Assembly (NCBI GenBank): GCA_019347715.1
Contig: JAHWKU010000003.1
Span: 62,001-126,000 of the forward strand
Direction of reading: 5' to 3'
Length of the DNA stretch: 64,000 bases
From: Actinomycetota bacterium
Lineage (GTDB): Bacteria > Actinomycetota > CADDZG01 > JAHWKV01
In this document: positions 17,818 through 25,514 of the stretch, piece after piece
How the letters are laid out: each line of letters starts with the position of its first letter
Numbering within the stretch: position 1 is the first letter of the stretch
Translations under genes and position numbers: made by a program
Notes under the pieces: generated by a model
Told to the model about the DNA's origin: nothing
What the model saw: only the letters and a program-made list of their open reading frames with translations
Databases searched by the model: none

Positions 17818-19018
17818 GGCAGGATTCGGCCGCCTGGCAACAATGGGCGAAGCCTTCGACATCCTCTATTCGCATCTTCCGGATCTCGGAAGGCAGGAGG
17901 TTTCAATCTCCGAATGTCTTCACCGAGTTCTGGCGACCGACGTCGTGTCGAAGATCGACGTACCGCACTTCGCTAAAGCTGCGATGGATGGATATGCGGT
18001 GATCGCGTCCGATACCTTCGGAGCGTCCGACACCGCATCTGTCGTGTTGCGGGTATCAGGAAGTGTGATGCCGGGTCAGGTAGCGAAGGACGGCTTGACC
18101 GACGGCGAGTGCATCGAGATCGGAACGGGGGCCCCGCTTCCCGCCGGGTCGGACGCAGTGGTGATGGTTGAGTACACCGAGCCCGCTGGAGACGAGGTCC
18201 ACATACGGAAGCCCGTCGCCCCTTCCGAAAACGTGGTCGGCGTCGGCTCCGATGTCTCTGCAGGATCGATCGTGCTTACAGCAGGGACGCTCCTGGAACC
18301 TCGTCATCTAGGAGTTCTTGCAGCAGTTGGACTCTCATCGGCCAAAGTGGTGGCACGCCCGCGCGTCGCCCTCTTCTCTACCGGTCCCGAGATCGTGGAG
18401 CCTGGCGGCGACTTACTCTCGGGCCAGATCTTCGACATCAACAGCTCCACGCTGCGCGCTGCCCTTGCCGACGATGGATGCGACGTGGTTGATCTTGGGA
18501 TCGTGCCGGACCAGCCGGATGTCCTGGAGGACGCCATCAGAAAAGGTCTCGACGAGGCCGATCTGGTTCTGCTCTCGGGTGGGTCGAGTCTCGGCGGGGG
18601 CGATCTGGTGGTCGAGACCTTCGAGAAGATCGGCAAGGTATTGGTCCACGGGGTAGCGGTAAAGCCGGGCAAGCCGCTCGTGTTGGGGGAAGCGGCAGGA
18701 GGGCTGATGATTGGGCTCCCCGGATACCCGATGTCTGCCCTTTCCGATTACTACATATTCGTTCAGGCGTTTCTGCATCGAGCGATGGGAGTTTCGTCGG
18801 GGCCCCGCAGTGCTTCGGCCACGCTGGCGAGAAAGCATCCATCGACCGTCGGCCGGTACGAGTTTCTGCCGGTGAGGCTGGAGGATCAGATGGCGATCCC
18901 GATCGTGAAGGGCTCGTCGGCGATCAGCGCTCTTGCTCAGGCAGATGGGTTCATCGAGATCGATGAGAACACCGAGGTGGTAGAGAAGGGCGAAGCGGTA
19001 ATAGTGCGGCTTTTCTAG
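17807..19018 (+). CDS. moeA: Molybdopterin molybdenumtransferase MoeA
   Basis: MoeA inserts molybdate into adenylylated molybdopterin in molybdenum-cofactor synthesis. From ATG 17807 the protein has 403 residues, the normal length. It shows KAAMDGYAV near residue 58, then IGTGAPLPAGSDAVVMVEYT. The MoCF-binding domain has VALFSTGPEIVEPGG and VLLSGGSSLGGGDLV, and the domain IV region has PGYPMSALSDYY. The open frame extends further upstream, but that part is a shadow of the preceding gene. A moaE gene lies at 35.8 kb and a ThiF/MoeB-like fusion at 30.8 kb, so several MoCo or sulfur-carrier genes share this region. Confidence 0.94.
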   Translation: MALKAGFGRLATMGEAFDILYSHLPDLGRQEVSISECLHRVLATDVVSKIDVPHFAKAAMDGYAVIASDTFGASDTASVVLRVSGSVMPGQVAKDGLTDGECIEIGTGAPLPAGSDAVVMVEYTEPAGDEVHIRKPVAPSENVVGVGSDVSAGSIVLTAGTLLEPRHLGVLAAVGLSSAKVVARPRVALFSTGPEIVEPGGDLLSGQIFDINSSTLRAALADDGCDVVDLGIVPDQPDVLEDAIRKGLDEADLVLLSGGSSLGGGDLVVETFEKIGKVLVHGVAVKPGKPLVLGEAAGGLMIGLPGYPMSALSDYYIFVQAFLHRAMGVSSGPRSASATLARKHPSTVGRYEFLPVRLEDQMAIPIVKGSSAISALAQADGFIEIDENTEVVEKGEAVIVRLF

Positions 19019-19020
19019 AG

Positions 19021-19224
19021 ATGCACGAGGCCTTCCACGTATTTGCCTTGATCGGATTCATGATCGCCGCCGCGCTCGCCTTTGTCGGCATCATCTCGCC
19101 CATGCTCTTCCCCGAAGGCGGTGGGTTCAGGCTGTTAGCCTTCAAAAGCGCGGTCATTCTCGCCGGGCTGGCCGCAGTGGGCCTCGTGGCCGACAGAGTG
19201 CTTCACCCGCTTCTCGGGTATTAA
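19021..19224 (+). CDS. Small two-helix membrane protein
   Basis: A 67-residue protein, ATG 2 bp after the moeA stop. Two hydrophobic segments (about 7-28 and 42-60) are separated by a short loop, SPMLFPEGGGF, suggesting a small integral membrane protein. No family is recognised. Its position suggests co-transcription with moeA. Confidence 0.65.
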   Translation: MHEAFHVFALIGFMIAAALAFVGIISPMLFPEGGGFRLLAFKSAVILAGLAAVGLVADRVLHPLLGY

Positions 19225-19308
19225 ACGGCGTGGATGTGTGCAGGTGCTGTTATCCTTGGGCAAGCGGAAAATGTTCCGGCTCGATCACAGGCAATAGAGA
19301 GGAGATCC

Positions 19309-19680
19309 ATGGATTCCGCAACCGAAACGATCAACACTGAGACGACCACACAGACAGAGACCATCGCTCTCAGCGATGCCGCCGCGAAGAAAGTCCAGGA
19401 CCTTCTTCAGGCCGAAGGCAACCCTGAGTACTACCTGCGGGTGGCCGTACAGCCTGGTGGTTGTTCGGGACTCCGCTACGCCATCTTCTTCGACGACCGT
19501 GAGATCGAAGGCGACGTGGTATCCCAGTTTGGAGACGTGACGCTCAAGGTAGACCGCATGTCGGCTCCTTACCTAAAGGGAGCGAAGCTCGACTGGCTGG
19601 AGCGTCTCGATGCTTCCGGCTTCACGATCGACAACCCGATGGCTCAGGGCAGCTGCGCCTGCGGAGAGTCGTTCCACTAA
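19309..19680 (+). CDS. HesB/IscA-type iron-sulfur cluster carrier (ErpA-like)
   Basis: The protein has 123 residues from ATG 19309, which has a GGAG ribosome-binding site at 19301-19304. After a Thr-rich N-terminal stretch it shows the A-type carrier fold: LSDAAAKKVQDLL, VQPGGCSGLRYAIFFDD and the C-terminal GSCACGESF. These give the three conserved cysteines in the C...CxC arrangement. A-type carriers deliver [4Fe-4S] or [2Fe-2S] clusters to apo-enzymes; LipA and ferredoxin in the same window are plausible clients. A strong intrinsic terminator follows 14 bp after the stop. Confidence 0.92.
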   Translation: MDSATETINTETTTQTETIALSDAAAKKVQDLLQAEGNPEYYLRVAVQPGGCSGLRYAIFFDDREIEGDVVSQFGDVTLKVDRMSAPYLKGAKLDWLERLDASGFTIDNPMAQGSCACGESFH

Positions 19681-19694
19681 CCGACCCGATTCTC

Positions 19695-19726
19695 AAAAGG
19701 GGCGCCTTTGGGCGCCTCTTTTATTT
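19695..19726 (+). terminator. Rho-independent terminator after hesB/iscA
   Basis: A 12-bp stem (AAAAGGGGCGCC at 19695-19706 with GGCGCCTCTTTT at 19711-19722) is perfect except for one G-U pair. It has a TTTG loop and ends in a T-rich stretch. It closes the moeA-hesB transcript. Confidence 0.9.
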
Positions 19727-19780
19727 CCGGCTGATTGCCAGGAGATAAGATCTGGCTCGCGCTTTGTTGCGCGACGAAAA

Positions 19781-19868
19781 CGGGGAGCTCGGGAGAACCG
19801 GGCTGAGAGGCCGGCACAATCCGCCGGCGACCCATTGAACCTGATGCGGTTAATGCCGCCGGAGGGAG
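19781..19868 (+). promoter_or_regulatory. TPP riboswitch (THI element)
   Basis: The conserved THI-box words occur in order: GGGCTGAGAGGCCGGC, then GACCCATTGAACCTGATG, then CGGTTAATGCCGCCGGAGGGA. These form the pyrimidine- and pyrophosphate-sensing arms of the thiamine pyrophosphate aptamer. The 3' edge (GGAGGGAGGA, 19861-19870) abuts or contains the Shine-Dalgarno of the CytX-like gene that starts at 19875. No terminator hairpin lies between, so control of translation initiation is more likely than transcription termination. TPP would repress uptake of its precursor. Confidence 0.95.
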
Positions 19869-19874
19869 GATGTC

Positions 19875-21260
19875 GTGGCTTTGCAGGAATCTGAAGTAGA
19901 AGCTGCTCACTGGGGTATCGAGCCCGTCCCAACCGCTCACCGGAAGCTCTCCGGAGTCGACCTTGCGGTTCTTTGGGGCGATCTCGGCATTGGTCTGTTG
20001 GTGATCGTTGCTGGGGCGCTGCTGGTGGCCCCCGCGGAACAATTCGGTTTTGGTCTCTCCCTGCCATCGGCGATGGTGGCGATCGTTGCCGGCTCGGTGA
20101 TCGGATGCGCGCTGCTTGGGATAGGCGGGTTCATCGGCGCGCAGGAAGCCAGGCCGACCATGGTGCTGCTTCGCTCGGTCCTTGGCGTGAAGGGATCGTG
20201 GGTCCCGACTGTTTTGAACGTTGCCCAGTTGATCGGATGGACGGCGGTGGAGCTTTGGGCGATGGCTCTTGTTGCGGATCGTTTGAGCCGGCAGCTGTTC
20301 GGATTCACTTCCTTTGCGTTCTGGCTGCTCGTGTTCGGATTGATAGTGCTCGGCCTGAGTCTGTGGGGGCCGTTGGGCGTAGTGCGGATCTGGCTGGAGA
20401 GATTCAGCGTGTGGGTGATCGGCGTCATCGGGGCGATCATCACCGGCGTGCTCTTGTTCGGCGGAGGCTTCTCTGAGATCTGGAATACGCCGGGAGCCGG
20501 GGGGTCCATGATCTTCGGTCTTCCGATGGACCTCGTGATCGCTCTTCCAGTTTCGTGGGTGCCGCTCGTGGCCGACTTCAACCGGTTCGGACGGGGGCCG
20601 CGCTCGGCCCTGTTAGGGACTTCCTTGGGCTACCTTTTGGCGAACATCTGGTTTTACGCGCTGGGCGCGCTGATAGTTCTTCGGTTCCCCGATGCTGCGG
20701 TGACTCCGGAGGGGATAGCGATGTCGGTCCTCGCGCTTTCCGGAATCACCATCACCGGCACGCTTCTGTTGGTCGGACTCTTAGTAGGCGAGACAGATGA
20801 GGCGTTTGCCGATGTGTATTCGTCCGCGGTGTCACTGAGAAACATCTTTCCTTCCATCGACAGCAGGATATTGGTGGTTGCAGTCACCGCCGTGGGGATT
20901 CTTCTGGCGGGGAGGTTCACGATGCTCGCGTATGAGCTTTTTCTGTTCCTGCTGGGAAGCATCTTTCTGCCGCTTCTCGGAGTCTGGTTCGCCGATCGTT
21001 TCGTTTTGAAGAACGCCCAAGTCTTGGAGGGTTTCCGCTGGAAGGCCTTCTTGCCGTGGATCGCCGGCTTCGCCGTGTATCACTGGATCGCTCCAACTCC
21101 GCTTGCATGGTGGAGTGATCTGGTCGGAAGGCTGGCGGGCACTCCACTGTCCCACTCCGCGCCGTGGCTCGGTGCGTCGATCCCATCGTTCTTGACGGCC
21201 TTCTTGCTCCACAGCGCGCTGGGAAGTATCGGCAAAGGTAAATCTGCTGAGGCCCCCTGA
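19875..21260 (+). CDS. cytX: CytX-type hydroxymethylpyrimidine permease (NCS1 family)
   Basis: A 461-residue integral membrane protein with about 12 hydrophobic segments and NCS1 (cytosine/purine permease) features near the N-terminus: LAVLWGDLGIGLLVIVAG, then FIGAQEARPTMVLLRSVLG. CytX proteins are predicted to import hydroxymethylpyrimidine for thiamine synthesis. The TPP riboswitch immediately upstream supports this rather than a cytosine or allantoin substrate. The start is GTG 19875, close behind a strong GGAGG; the ATG at 19870 is in another frame. Three TPP enzymes in the window (AceE, the E1 fusion, KorB) and a fourth TPP-dependent protein depend on this cofactor. Confidence 0.92.
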   Translation: MALQESEVEAAHWGIEPVPTAHRKLSGVDLAVLWGDLGIGLLVIVAGALLVAPAEQFGFGLSLPSAMVAIVAGSVIGCALLGIGGFIGAQEARPTMVLLRSVLGVKGSWVPTVLNVAQLIGWTAVELWAMALVADRLSRQLFGFTSFAFWLLVFGLIVLGLSLWGPLGVVRIWLERFSVWVIGVIGAIITGVLLFGGGFSEIWNTPGAGGSMIFGLPMDLVIALPVSWVPLVADFNRFGRGPRSALLGTSLGYLLANIWFYALGALIVLRFPDAAVTPEGIAMSVLALSGITITGTLLLVGLLVGETDEAFADVYSSAVSLRNIFPSIDSRILVVAVTAVGILLAGRFTMLAYELFLFLLGSIFLPLLGVWFADRFVLKNAQVLEGFRWKAFLPWIAGFAVYHWIAPTPLAWWSDLVGRLAGTPLSHSAPWLGASIPSFLTAFLLHSALGSIGKGKSAEAP

Positions 21261-21268
21261 ACGCGGGG

Positions 21269-21296
21269 ATGCCGGGAAGAAAACTTCCCGGCATCG
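21269..21296 (+). terminator. Perfect 12-bp hairpin between convergent genes
   Basis: GATGCCGGGAAG (21269-21280) and CTTCCCGGCATC (21285-21296) are perfect complements around an AAAA loop. The hairpin lies just after the cytX stop and before the stop of the convergent zinc-ribbon gene. No run of T follows on either strand, so it could act as a bidirectional terminator of the non-canonical type or as a 3'-end stabiliser. Confidence 0.6.
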
Positions 21297-21329
21297 CAGC
21301 CTAGTCCTCCCGTCCTGCCGAAATATCGG

Positions 21330-21671
21330 CTAGACGTCGCCCGCGTTAATGATCTGTTCTAGTTGGTCGAACCAGTCCTCGGTTTCCAGCAGACTTTGGA
21401 ATTTCTCGACGTCATTGGGATCGATTGGTGAGGTGTCGGGCCTTTCGAGGATCTCCGGGCTGAAAGGGCCATCGGCTATCGAAGCGCCTCTGCTCATGAG
21501 ACTCATCGCAACCTGAGTGCCGACTTTCCCCCCGAGAAGGCGGCCGCATATCGAACAGTTGGTGGAAAAGTAGCTGAGCGGGTCCTCCTCCAGATGAAGG
21601 CGAAGATTGCCCGGCTCGATCGAAACCGACCCACAGGTCTTGCAGTTCGTGGTAACTGTGAAGTGCGTCAT
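21330..21671 (-). CDS. Zinc-ribbon-like uncharacterised protein
   Basis: A 113-residue protein with two CxxC pairs, NCKTCGS near residue 9 and NCSICGR near 39, spaced as in a zinc ribbon. A helical, acidic C-terminal half follows (DPNDVEKFQSLLETEDWFDQL). The function is unknown. It is divergent from another small double-CxxC protein at 21737 with 65 bp between starts, so the pair may share a control region. Confidence 0.72.
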   Translation of the reverse strand: MTHFTVTTNCKTCGSVSIEPGNLRLHLEEDPLSYFSTNCSICGRLLGGKVGTQVAMSLMSRGASIADGPFSPEILERPDTSPIDPNDVEKFQSLLETEDWFDQLEQIINAGDV

Positions 21672-21736
21672 CTCGGAATGTCTAACGAGAAAGTCCGGGG
21701 GGCGTTACGCTATTTCGAGATGACCAGGAGGAGAAA

Positions 21737-22027
21737 ATGAAACTAGAGGCGACCTGCGACACCTGTGGGAGACTTTTTCTCCTTCAGCAGACCCTGCCGG
21801 AACCTGCAGGCACGGGGGGCCGTTGTCCGTTTTGCGGAACTCGATTCGGCCGCCACTATGTTCAGGTCTTGCCTGAGGTGATCCGTGAGGCTGATGAATC
21901 GGGGCAGGCCTTCTCCAAATCACTCGAGACGCTTGGAGGGATGGGCCCCGGCTTCTCACTGAATATCGACGTCATCCTGCAGAGCCTCGCTCAAGACTTC
22001 GCAGGCACCGATCAGCAGTCTGCCTGA
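21737..22027 (+). CDS. Zinc-ribbon-like uncharacterised protein
   Basis: A 96-residue protein with ATCDTCGRLF at the N-terminus and RCPFCGTRFGRHY about 25 residues later, a compact zinc ribbon. It is followed by a helical region ending in LNIDVILQSLAQDF. The ATG has an AGGAGGAGA ribosome-binding site at 21726-21734. No family name is known to me. It is followed after 10 bp by a receiver-domain protein on the same strand. Confidence 0.72.
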   Translation: MKLEATCDTCGRLFLLQQTLPEPAGTGGRCPFCGTRFGRHYVQVLPEVIREADESGQAFSKSLETLGGMGPGFSLNIDVILQSLAQDFAGTDQQSA

Positions 22028-22037
22028 GCCTGCCCGG

Positions 22038-22400
22038 ATGCAAACTCCCATGCGGATCCACGTGCTCTCGGACGACGATCACGTCCGGGAAGCGGCAGGA
22101 GCTCTCGATTCGGACAGATTCACGCTCGCCTTTTCACAGGACCGAAGACAAGCCCTGGAAGCGATGCAGGCAGGTTGTGACCTCGCCGTCATAGATCTCA
22201 GAAACAACGGATTCGCAGTCGCCAGAGATCTGAAGGCCGGTTCGTCCACGAGCGACGTGAGAATAGTCATGCTCTGCGACCGCGCCGCCGACCGCTGGTT
22301 ATGCCGCCAGGCGGGGGCCGAGTCCGTGATCGTGAAGCCGATGTCCGACCCTTCGGAACTGACCTCGGCGGTCGAATCTGTGCTCTCTAAAGTGGCATAA
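22038..22400 (+). CDS. Stand-alone receiver-domain protein
   Basis: A 120-residue single response-regulator receiver domain. SDDDHV near residue 11 supplies the acidic pair. The phosphoacceptor Asp lies in DLAVIDLRNNG, and the conserved lysine is in VIVKPMSDPSE. The usual Thr/Ser after beta-4 is replaced (IVMLCDR). There is no output domain, so it would act through protein contact like CheY or Spo0F, if it is phosphorylated at all. It probably shares a transcript with the preceding zinc-ribbon gene. Confidence 0.78.
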   Translation: MQTPMRIHVLSDDDHVREAAGALDSDRFTLAFSQDRRQALEAMQAGCDLAVIDLRNNGFAVARDLKAGSSTSDVRIVMLCDRAADRWLCRQAGAESVIVKPMSDPSELTSAVESVLSKVA

Positions 22401-22470
22401 GGCCCCAAACCGGGCCCTTCAGGGCCATTCCCTGGGAAAAAGGCGCGCCAAAAAAGGTCAGGTCGGGGTA

Positions 22471-22522
22471 TTGACGTACCCACGAATTACACTGCTAGAA
22501 TTACCCGATTGTAATTCGTGGG
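22471..22522 (+). promoter_or_regulatory. Promoter with long inverted repeat upstream of whiB
   Basis: TTGACG (22471-22476) and TAGAAT (22496-22501) resemble sigma-A -35 and -10 boxes with a 19-nt spacer (18 if CTAGAA is used). A 13-bp perfect inverted repeat flanks the -10 box: CCCACGAATTACA at 22479-22491 and TGTAATTCGTGGG at 22510-22522, with centres 31 bp apart. The core GAATTAC also occurs a third time, directly repeated at 22498-22504. The left arm would lie upstream of the transcript start, so the repeat is probably a DNA operator rather than an RNA hairpin. Confidence 0.65.
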
Positions 22523-22534
22523 GAGAGCGCGGAG

Positions 22535-22771
22535 ATGGCAATCTTTCAGCAAGGTTTGAGTTGGCAGGGCAAAGCGCGCTGCCTAGAGGTGGACCCAGAG
22601 ATTTTCTTCCCCGAAAGAGGCGGGTCTTCGAAGGCAGCTCGTGCGGTATGCAACCAGTGCGAGGTGCGCAGAGATTGTCTGCGCTATGCCCTCAAGAACC
22701 GTGAGCAGTTCGGGATCTGGGGCGGCACCAGCGAGCGGGAACGCCGCAAGCTGCGCAAGCTGGCCTCCTAG
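22535..22771 (+). CDS. WhiB-family iron-sulfur transcription factor
   Basis: A 78-residue WhiB-like protein with the four cluster cysteines C16, C39, C42 and C48 (CNQCEVRRDC). It has the GIWGGTSERERR turn and basic tail that contact sigma factor region 4 and DNA. Wbl proteins bind a [4Fe-4S] cluster, respond to NO or O2, and are restricted to Actinomycetota and their phages; this is one of the best taxonomic markers here. It is close in size and motif order to WhiB1/WhiB2-type proteins, but I cannot assign the subclass. The promoter upstream carries a long palindrome. Confidence 0.95.
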   Translation: MAIFQQGLSWQGKARCLEVDPEIFFPERGGSSKAARAVCNQCEVRRDCLRYALKNREQFGIWGGTSERERRKLRKLAS

Positions 22772-22789
22772 GGCCAAGACGGCCGCAGA

Positions 22790-23662
22790 TCAGGCCAGCA
22801 GGTCCTCGAGGAGTCTAGGAGGCTCTGTCAGCCCGATCGATTCGGGGACCCTTCCTTCGAGAGCGCTGCGAGCGCAAGTGCCTACCAGCTCGGCCCCCGA
22901 GATCTTCACGCCAAGGCTTTTCGCTTCTTTAGCAACGGCGTCATATGCAGCGCCAATGCCGGTGGTTTCCGGGTCGATGAGATTCATCGAGACCTGTCCC
23001 TGACGGCGGCTGGTCATATAGAACCCGAGAGCCCTTATTCCCGGAAGACCTCCGGACGATGAGCGGACCCTTCGTGCGATGGTTCTAGCGAGGCTTTCGT
23101 CCTCGCTCTCGAGGAATACGTTGTACGCCACCAGCGAATTGCGGGCTCCGACGGTGGTTGCTCCTGCGGTCGGATGGGGGGCGTCGCCAAAGTCCGGCGC
23201 CAGCAGCTCAAATGCGTTACGCCTAATTTGAGGCAATGAGAGAGCTTCGGCGTGGCGTTTCAGCGCCGCAAGCTCATACAGAAAGCATGGGACCGCGAGT
23301 TCCTCCCAGATCCGTCTTGCGGTGATGGTCGCGGCTTCGATGGCTTGACCAAGATCATTCGATCGTCCCGGGACGGTGGTGAACGGAATGACATCGACAG
23401 CGCCAATTCTGGGATGAACCCCTTCATGGCTGTGGAGGTCTATCGAAGCGACCGCTTCTTGCGTCATCTGAAGAGTCGACGTGACCAAAGAGTCGATCGT
23501 GCCGGCCAGGGTTAGAACGCTGCGGTTGTGATCGCCGTCGGAGTGCACGTCGAGGAGGCTTGCTCCGGACACCTCAGACGCTTTCGCGATGCGTTCGATG
23601 ACTTCGAAGCGGCGACCCTCAGAGATATTCGGGATCGACAGATAGAGGTCTCTAGTGCCCAC
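22790..23662 (-). CDS. Glutamate formimidoyltransferase-like protein
   Basis: The 290-residue protein matches the formiminotransferase N- and C-subdomains. It starts YLSIPNISEGRRFEVIERIA, contains the catalytic-region histidines in HSHEGVHPRIGAVDVIPF, and later GARNSLVAYNVFLES. The bifunctional animal enzyme adds a cyclodeaminase domain, which is absent here. It would transfer a formimino group between glutamate and tetrahydrofolate in histidine degradation, although bacterial homologues without other hut genes may do another folate reaction. No hut genes are nearby. It is divergent from the DUF302 gene, 17 bp apart. Confidence 0.85.
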   Translation of the reverse strand: MGTRDLYLSIPNISEGRRFEVIERIAKASEVSGASLLDVHSDGDHNRSVLTLAGTIDSLVTSTLQMTQEAVASIDLHSHEGVHPRIGAVDVIPFTTVPGRSNDLGQAIEAATITARRIWEELAVPCFLYELAALKRHAEALSLPQIRRNAFELLAPDFGDAPHPTAGATTVGARNSLVAYNVFLESEDESLARTIARRVRSSSGGLPGIRALGFYMTSRRQGQVSMNLIDPETTGIGAAYDAVAKEAKSLGVKISGAELVGTCARSALEGRVPESIGLTEPPRLLEDLLA

Positions 23663-23679
23663 GCCGGTAGCATAGGAAA

Positions 23680-24078
23680 GTGACCGATGAGTACGGGCTT
23701 GGCGTCGAGATCGATCTGCCGTTCGATGCGGCCGTTCGACGAACCAGAGTTGCGATAAGAGCTCATGGGTTCGGGATTCTCTCGGAGATGCCGGGGCCCC
23801 CGATCGTGGGCGAGACGGTTGGGCGCCAGCATCTGTTCATGGGGGTCTGGGAGGGCCTCACCGCGGCCGGAAACCTAGGCGGACCTGGTCTCGACGTGGG
23901 AGACCACCTCGCCTGCAACTTCGTCGTCTTCGAGGACTCCGGAGCTACATTCGTCGCCGTCCTGGATCCCACGGAGGGCATGGAGGGCTGGGCCGACCTG
24001 CAAGACACCGGCAGGCGTGCGAAGGAAGCCGTGGAATCGGTTCTCGAGGCCGTTCTTTCTCCGCTGCCCGGCGAATAG
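23680..24078 (+). CDS. DUF302-like protein
   Basis: The 132-residue protein begins with GTG and has the DUF302 pattern: an amphipathic start with RRTRVAIRAHGFGILSEM, then LACNFVVFEDSGATFVAVLDP, then a C-terminal helix. DUF302 proteins are small alpha/beta domains of unknown function. The starts of this gene and the divergent formiminotransferase gene are only 17 bp apart, so their promoters must overlap the coding regions or the genes are expressed from leaderless transcripts. Confidence 0.68.
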   Translation: MTDEYGLGVEIDLPFDAAVRRTRVAIRAHGFGILSEMPGPPIVGETVGRQHLFMGVWEGLTAAGNLGGPGLDVGDHLACNFVVFEDSGATFVAVLDPTEGMEGWADLQDTGRRAKEAVESVLEAVLSPLPGE

Positions 24079-24170
24079 CCAGCCACTTCTTGTTCTCAAA
24101 GAACAAAAACTGCCATCGGGATAAGGGCTTCCGGGGCAATGGATTGTGCTTGGGAGAGAGAGTAAGCTAG

Positions 24171-24190
24171 CTTGTGAAATAAATCACAAG
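24171..24190 (+). promoter_or_regulatory. CRP-like palindrome upstream of the PucR gene
   Basis: Seven-base perfect arms CTTGTGA (24171-24177) and TCACAAG (24184-24190) flank AATAAA. This contains TGTGA-N6-TCACA, the classical CRP-family site. It overlaps the AAGGAG ribosome-binding site (24188-24193) of the PucR gene, so it could act as a repressor operator or as an RNA hairpin that hides the ribosome-binding site. A TAAGCT -10-like word lies just upstream. Confidence 0.65.
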
Positions 24191-24200
24191 GAGCCCGACG

Positions 24201-25493
24201 ATGCCGACGCCGAGTACCCGCACCTCCAAAGACCTGATGGACATCGTGGGGCACCTAGAACCCCGGATCAAAGACATCGCGGCAGCCATCACCGACGAGA
24301 TCTGGGCTCAGATCCCCGGATACAGCTCCCAGCAGGACCCAACGGTGCGCGATGAGGTTGCCGAGGCAGCCGCCCACAACCTGACGGCCTTTCTTCGCGC
24401 GCTGGCCGGGGGCCGGGACCTTCCCAAACGGGATATCGACTCACTCGGTCTCGTCGGCGGCAACCGGGCCCACCAGGGGATTCCGATAGAAGACGTCTTG
24501 AAGGCCTTCAGAACCGTGGGAAGAGTTCTCTGGGAGCACGTTTCCGAAGAGTTGGTGGGCGCAGACGCGCCCAGCGTGGAAGTAGCGATCGAACTTTCGA
24601 CGACCCTGATGCGTTTCACCGACCAGATTTCCTCATCGGTGGCCTTCCATTACTCCGTTGCCCAGCGCGCCATAGTCCGTCAGCAGGAAGCGGCAAGAAG
24701 AGAGTTCTTGCACGACCTGTTGCTCGGGACGTATTCGTCCCCCGACGAGATGGTGAAGCGCGGCCGTGCTTTTGGTTACGACCTGGGAAGGCCGCAGGTT
24801 GCAGTTGTCGCGTCGAGAGAAGACGGGTCCGATCCAGGTGCAGACGAGCTGGCGATGTCGCGCGCTCTCGATTCTTTAGTTGAAAAGATCAAGCTCTCCG
24901 GTCAGCCGATGGTCGATCGCCGAGCGGGCCGGACGGTTGGGGTCTTCACTCTTGCTCCTGGGGTGGAACCAGATCTCGCGGAGATCGGCCGGCTCCTGGC
25001 GGATGAGCTGGAAGGACGGTGGCGGCTCGGACTAGGAGGTCCTCATAGCGGTCTGGAGGGGTGCCGCCGGTCGTACTCCGAGGGCGAGGAGGCTCTTGAG
25101 ATCGGTTCCGCTCTGATTCCGGACGCAGGCGTCTATCCCGCAGACGACTTTCTGCTGTATCGCTTCTTGCGACTCGACCTCGACCTCGCATCGCGGTTTG
25201 TGGAAGCCGTTGTCGGACCGGTGATCGATCACGACACGAGACGCCGCAGCGAGCTGATCAAGACCCTCACCGCTTATTTCGAAACCGACGGCAGTGCCAA
25301 GGAATCCGGGCGGCGGCTATTCGCGCATCCTCACACGATCACCTACAGGCTGAAGCAGATCGAGAGGCTGACGGGAAGATCTCTGAGAGATCCTGAGGAC
25401 AAGCTTCACCTCCATCTCGCGATCAAAGCTCTTTCCCTTCTTCATGGAACCAGTTCCGCCGGCGAGACGCAGGAGCTGAGCGGTACCGCCTGA
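24201..25493 (+). CDS. PucR/CdaR-family transcriptional regulator
   Basis: A 430-residue regulator. An N-terminal helical sensory region (about 1-160) resembles the RsbR-type globin-like/kinase-associated domains often seen in this family. A degenerate GGDEF-like middle region follows (VAVVASREDGSDPGADELA). The PucR helix-turn-helix is at the C-terminus: RRLFAHPHTITYRLKQIERL, then LRDPEDKLHLHLAIKALSLL. Such proteins control purine, sugar-acid or other catabolic genes. The adjacent F420-type oxidoreductase is a candidate target, as it is read in the same direction 21 bp later. ATG 24201 has AAGGAG seven bases upstream, embedded in the CRP-like palindrome. Confidence 0.87.
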   Translation: MPTPSTRTSKDLMDIVGHLEPRIKDIAAAITDEIWAQIPGYSSQQDPTVRDEVAEAAAHNLTAFLRALAGGRDLPKRDIDSLGLVGGNRAHQGIPIEDVLKAFRTVGRVLWEHVSEELVGADAPSVEVAIELSTTLMRFTDQISSSVAFHYSVAQRAIVRQQEAARREFLHDLLLGTYSSPDEMVKRGRAFGYDLGRPQVAVVASREDGSDPGADELAMSRALDSLVEKIKLSGQPMVDRRAGRTVGVFTLAPGVEPDLAEIGRLLADELEGRWRLGLGGPHSGLEGCRRSYSEGEEALEIGSALIPDAGVYPADDFLLYRFLRLDLDLASRFVEAVVGPVIDHDTRRRSELIKTLTAYFETDGSAKESGRRLFAHPHTITYRLKQIERLTGRSLRDPEDKLHLHLAIKALSLLHGTSSAGETQELSGTA

Positions 25494-25514
25494 GCCGCTT
25501 TAGGCTTCTTCGAA

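Noticed and set aside
22401-22450. Terminator after the receiver-domain gene (GGCCCTTCAGGGCC)
   Set aside because: The stem is short and no T-run follows; evidence is too weak to annotate.
24093-24115. Terminator at TTGTTCT-CAA-AGAACAA before the PucR gene
   Set aside because: The 7-bp stem is perfect but A+T-rich, and is followed by A rather than T on the plus strand, so terminator function is not supported.
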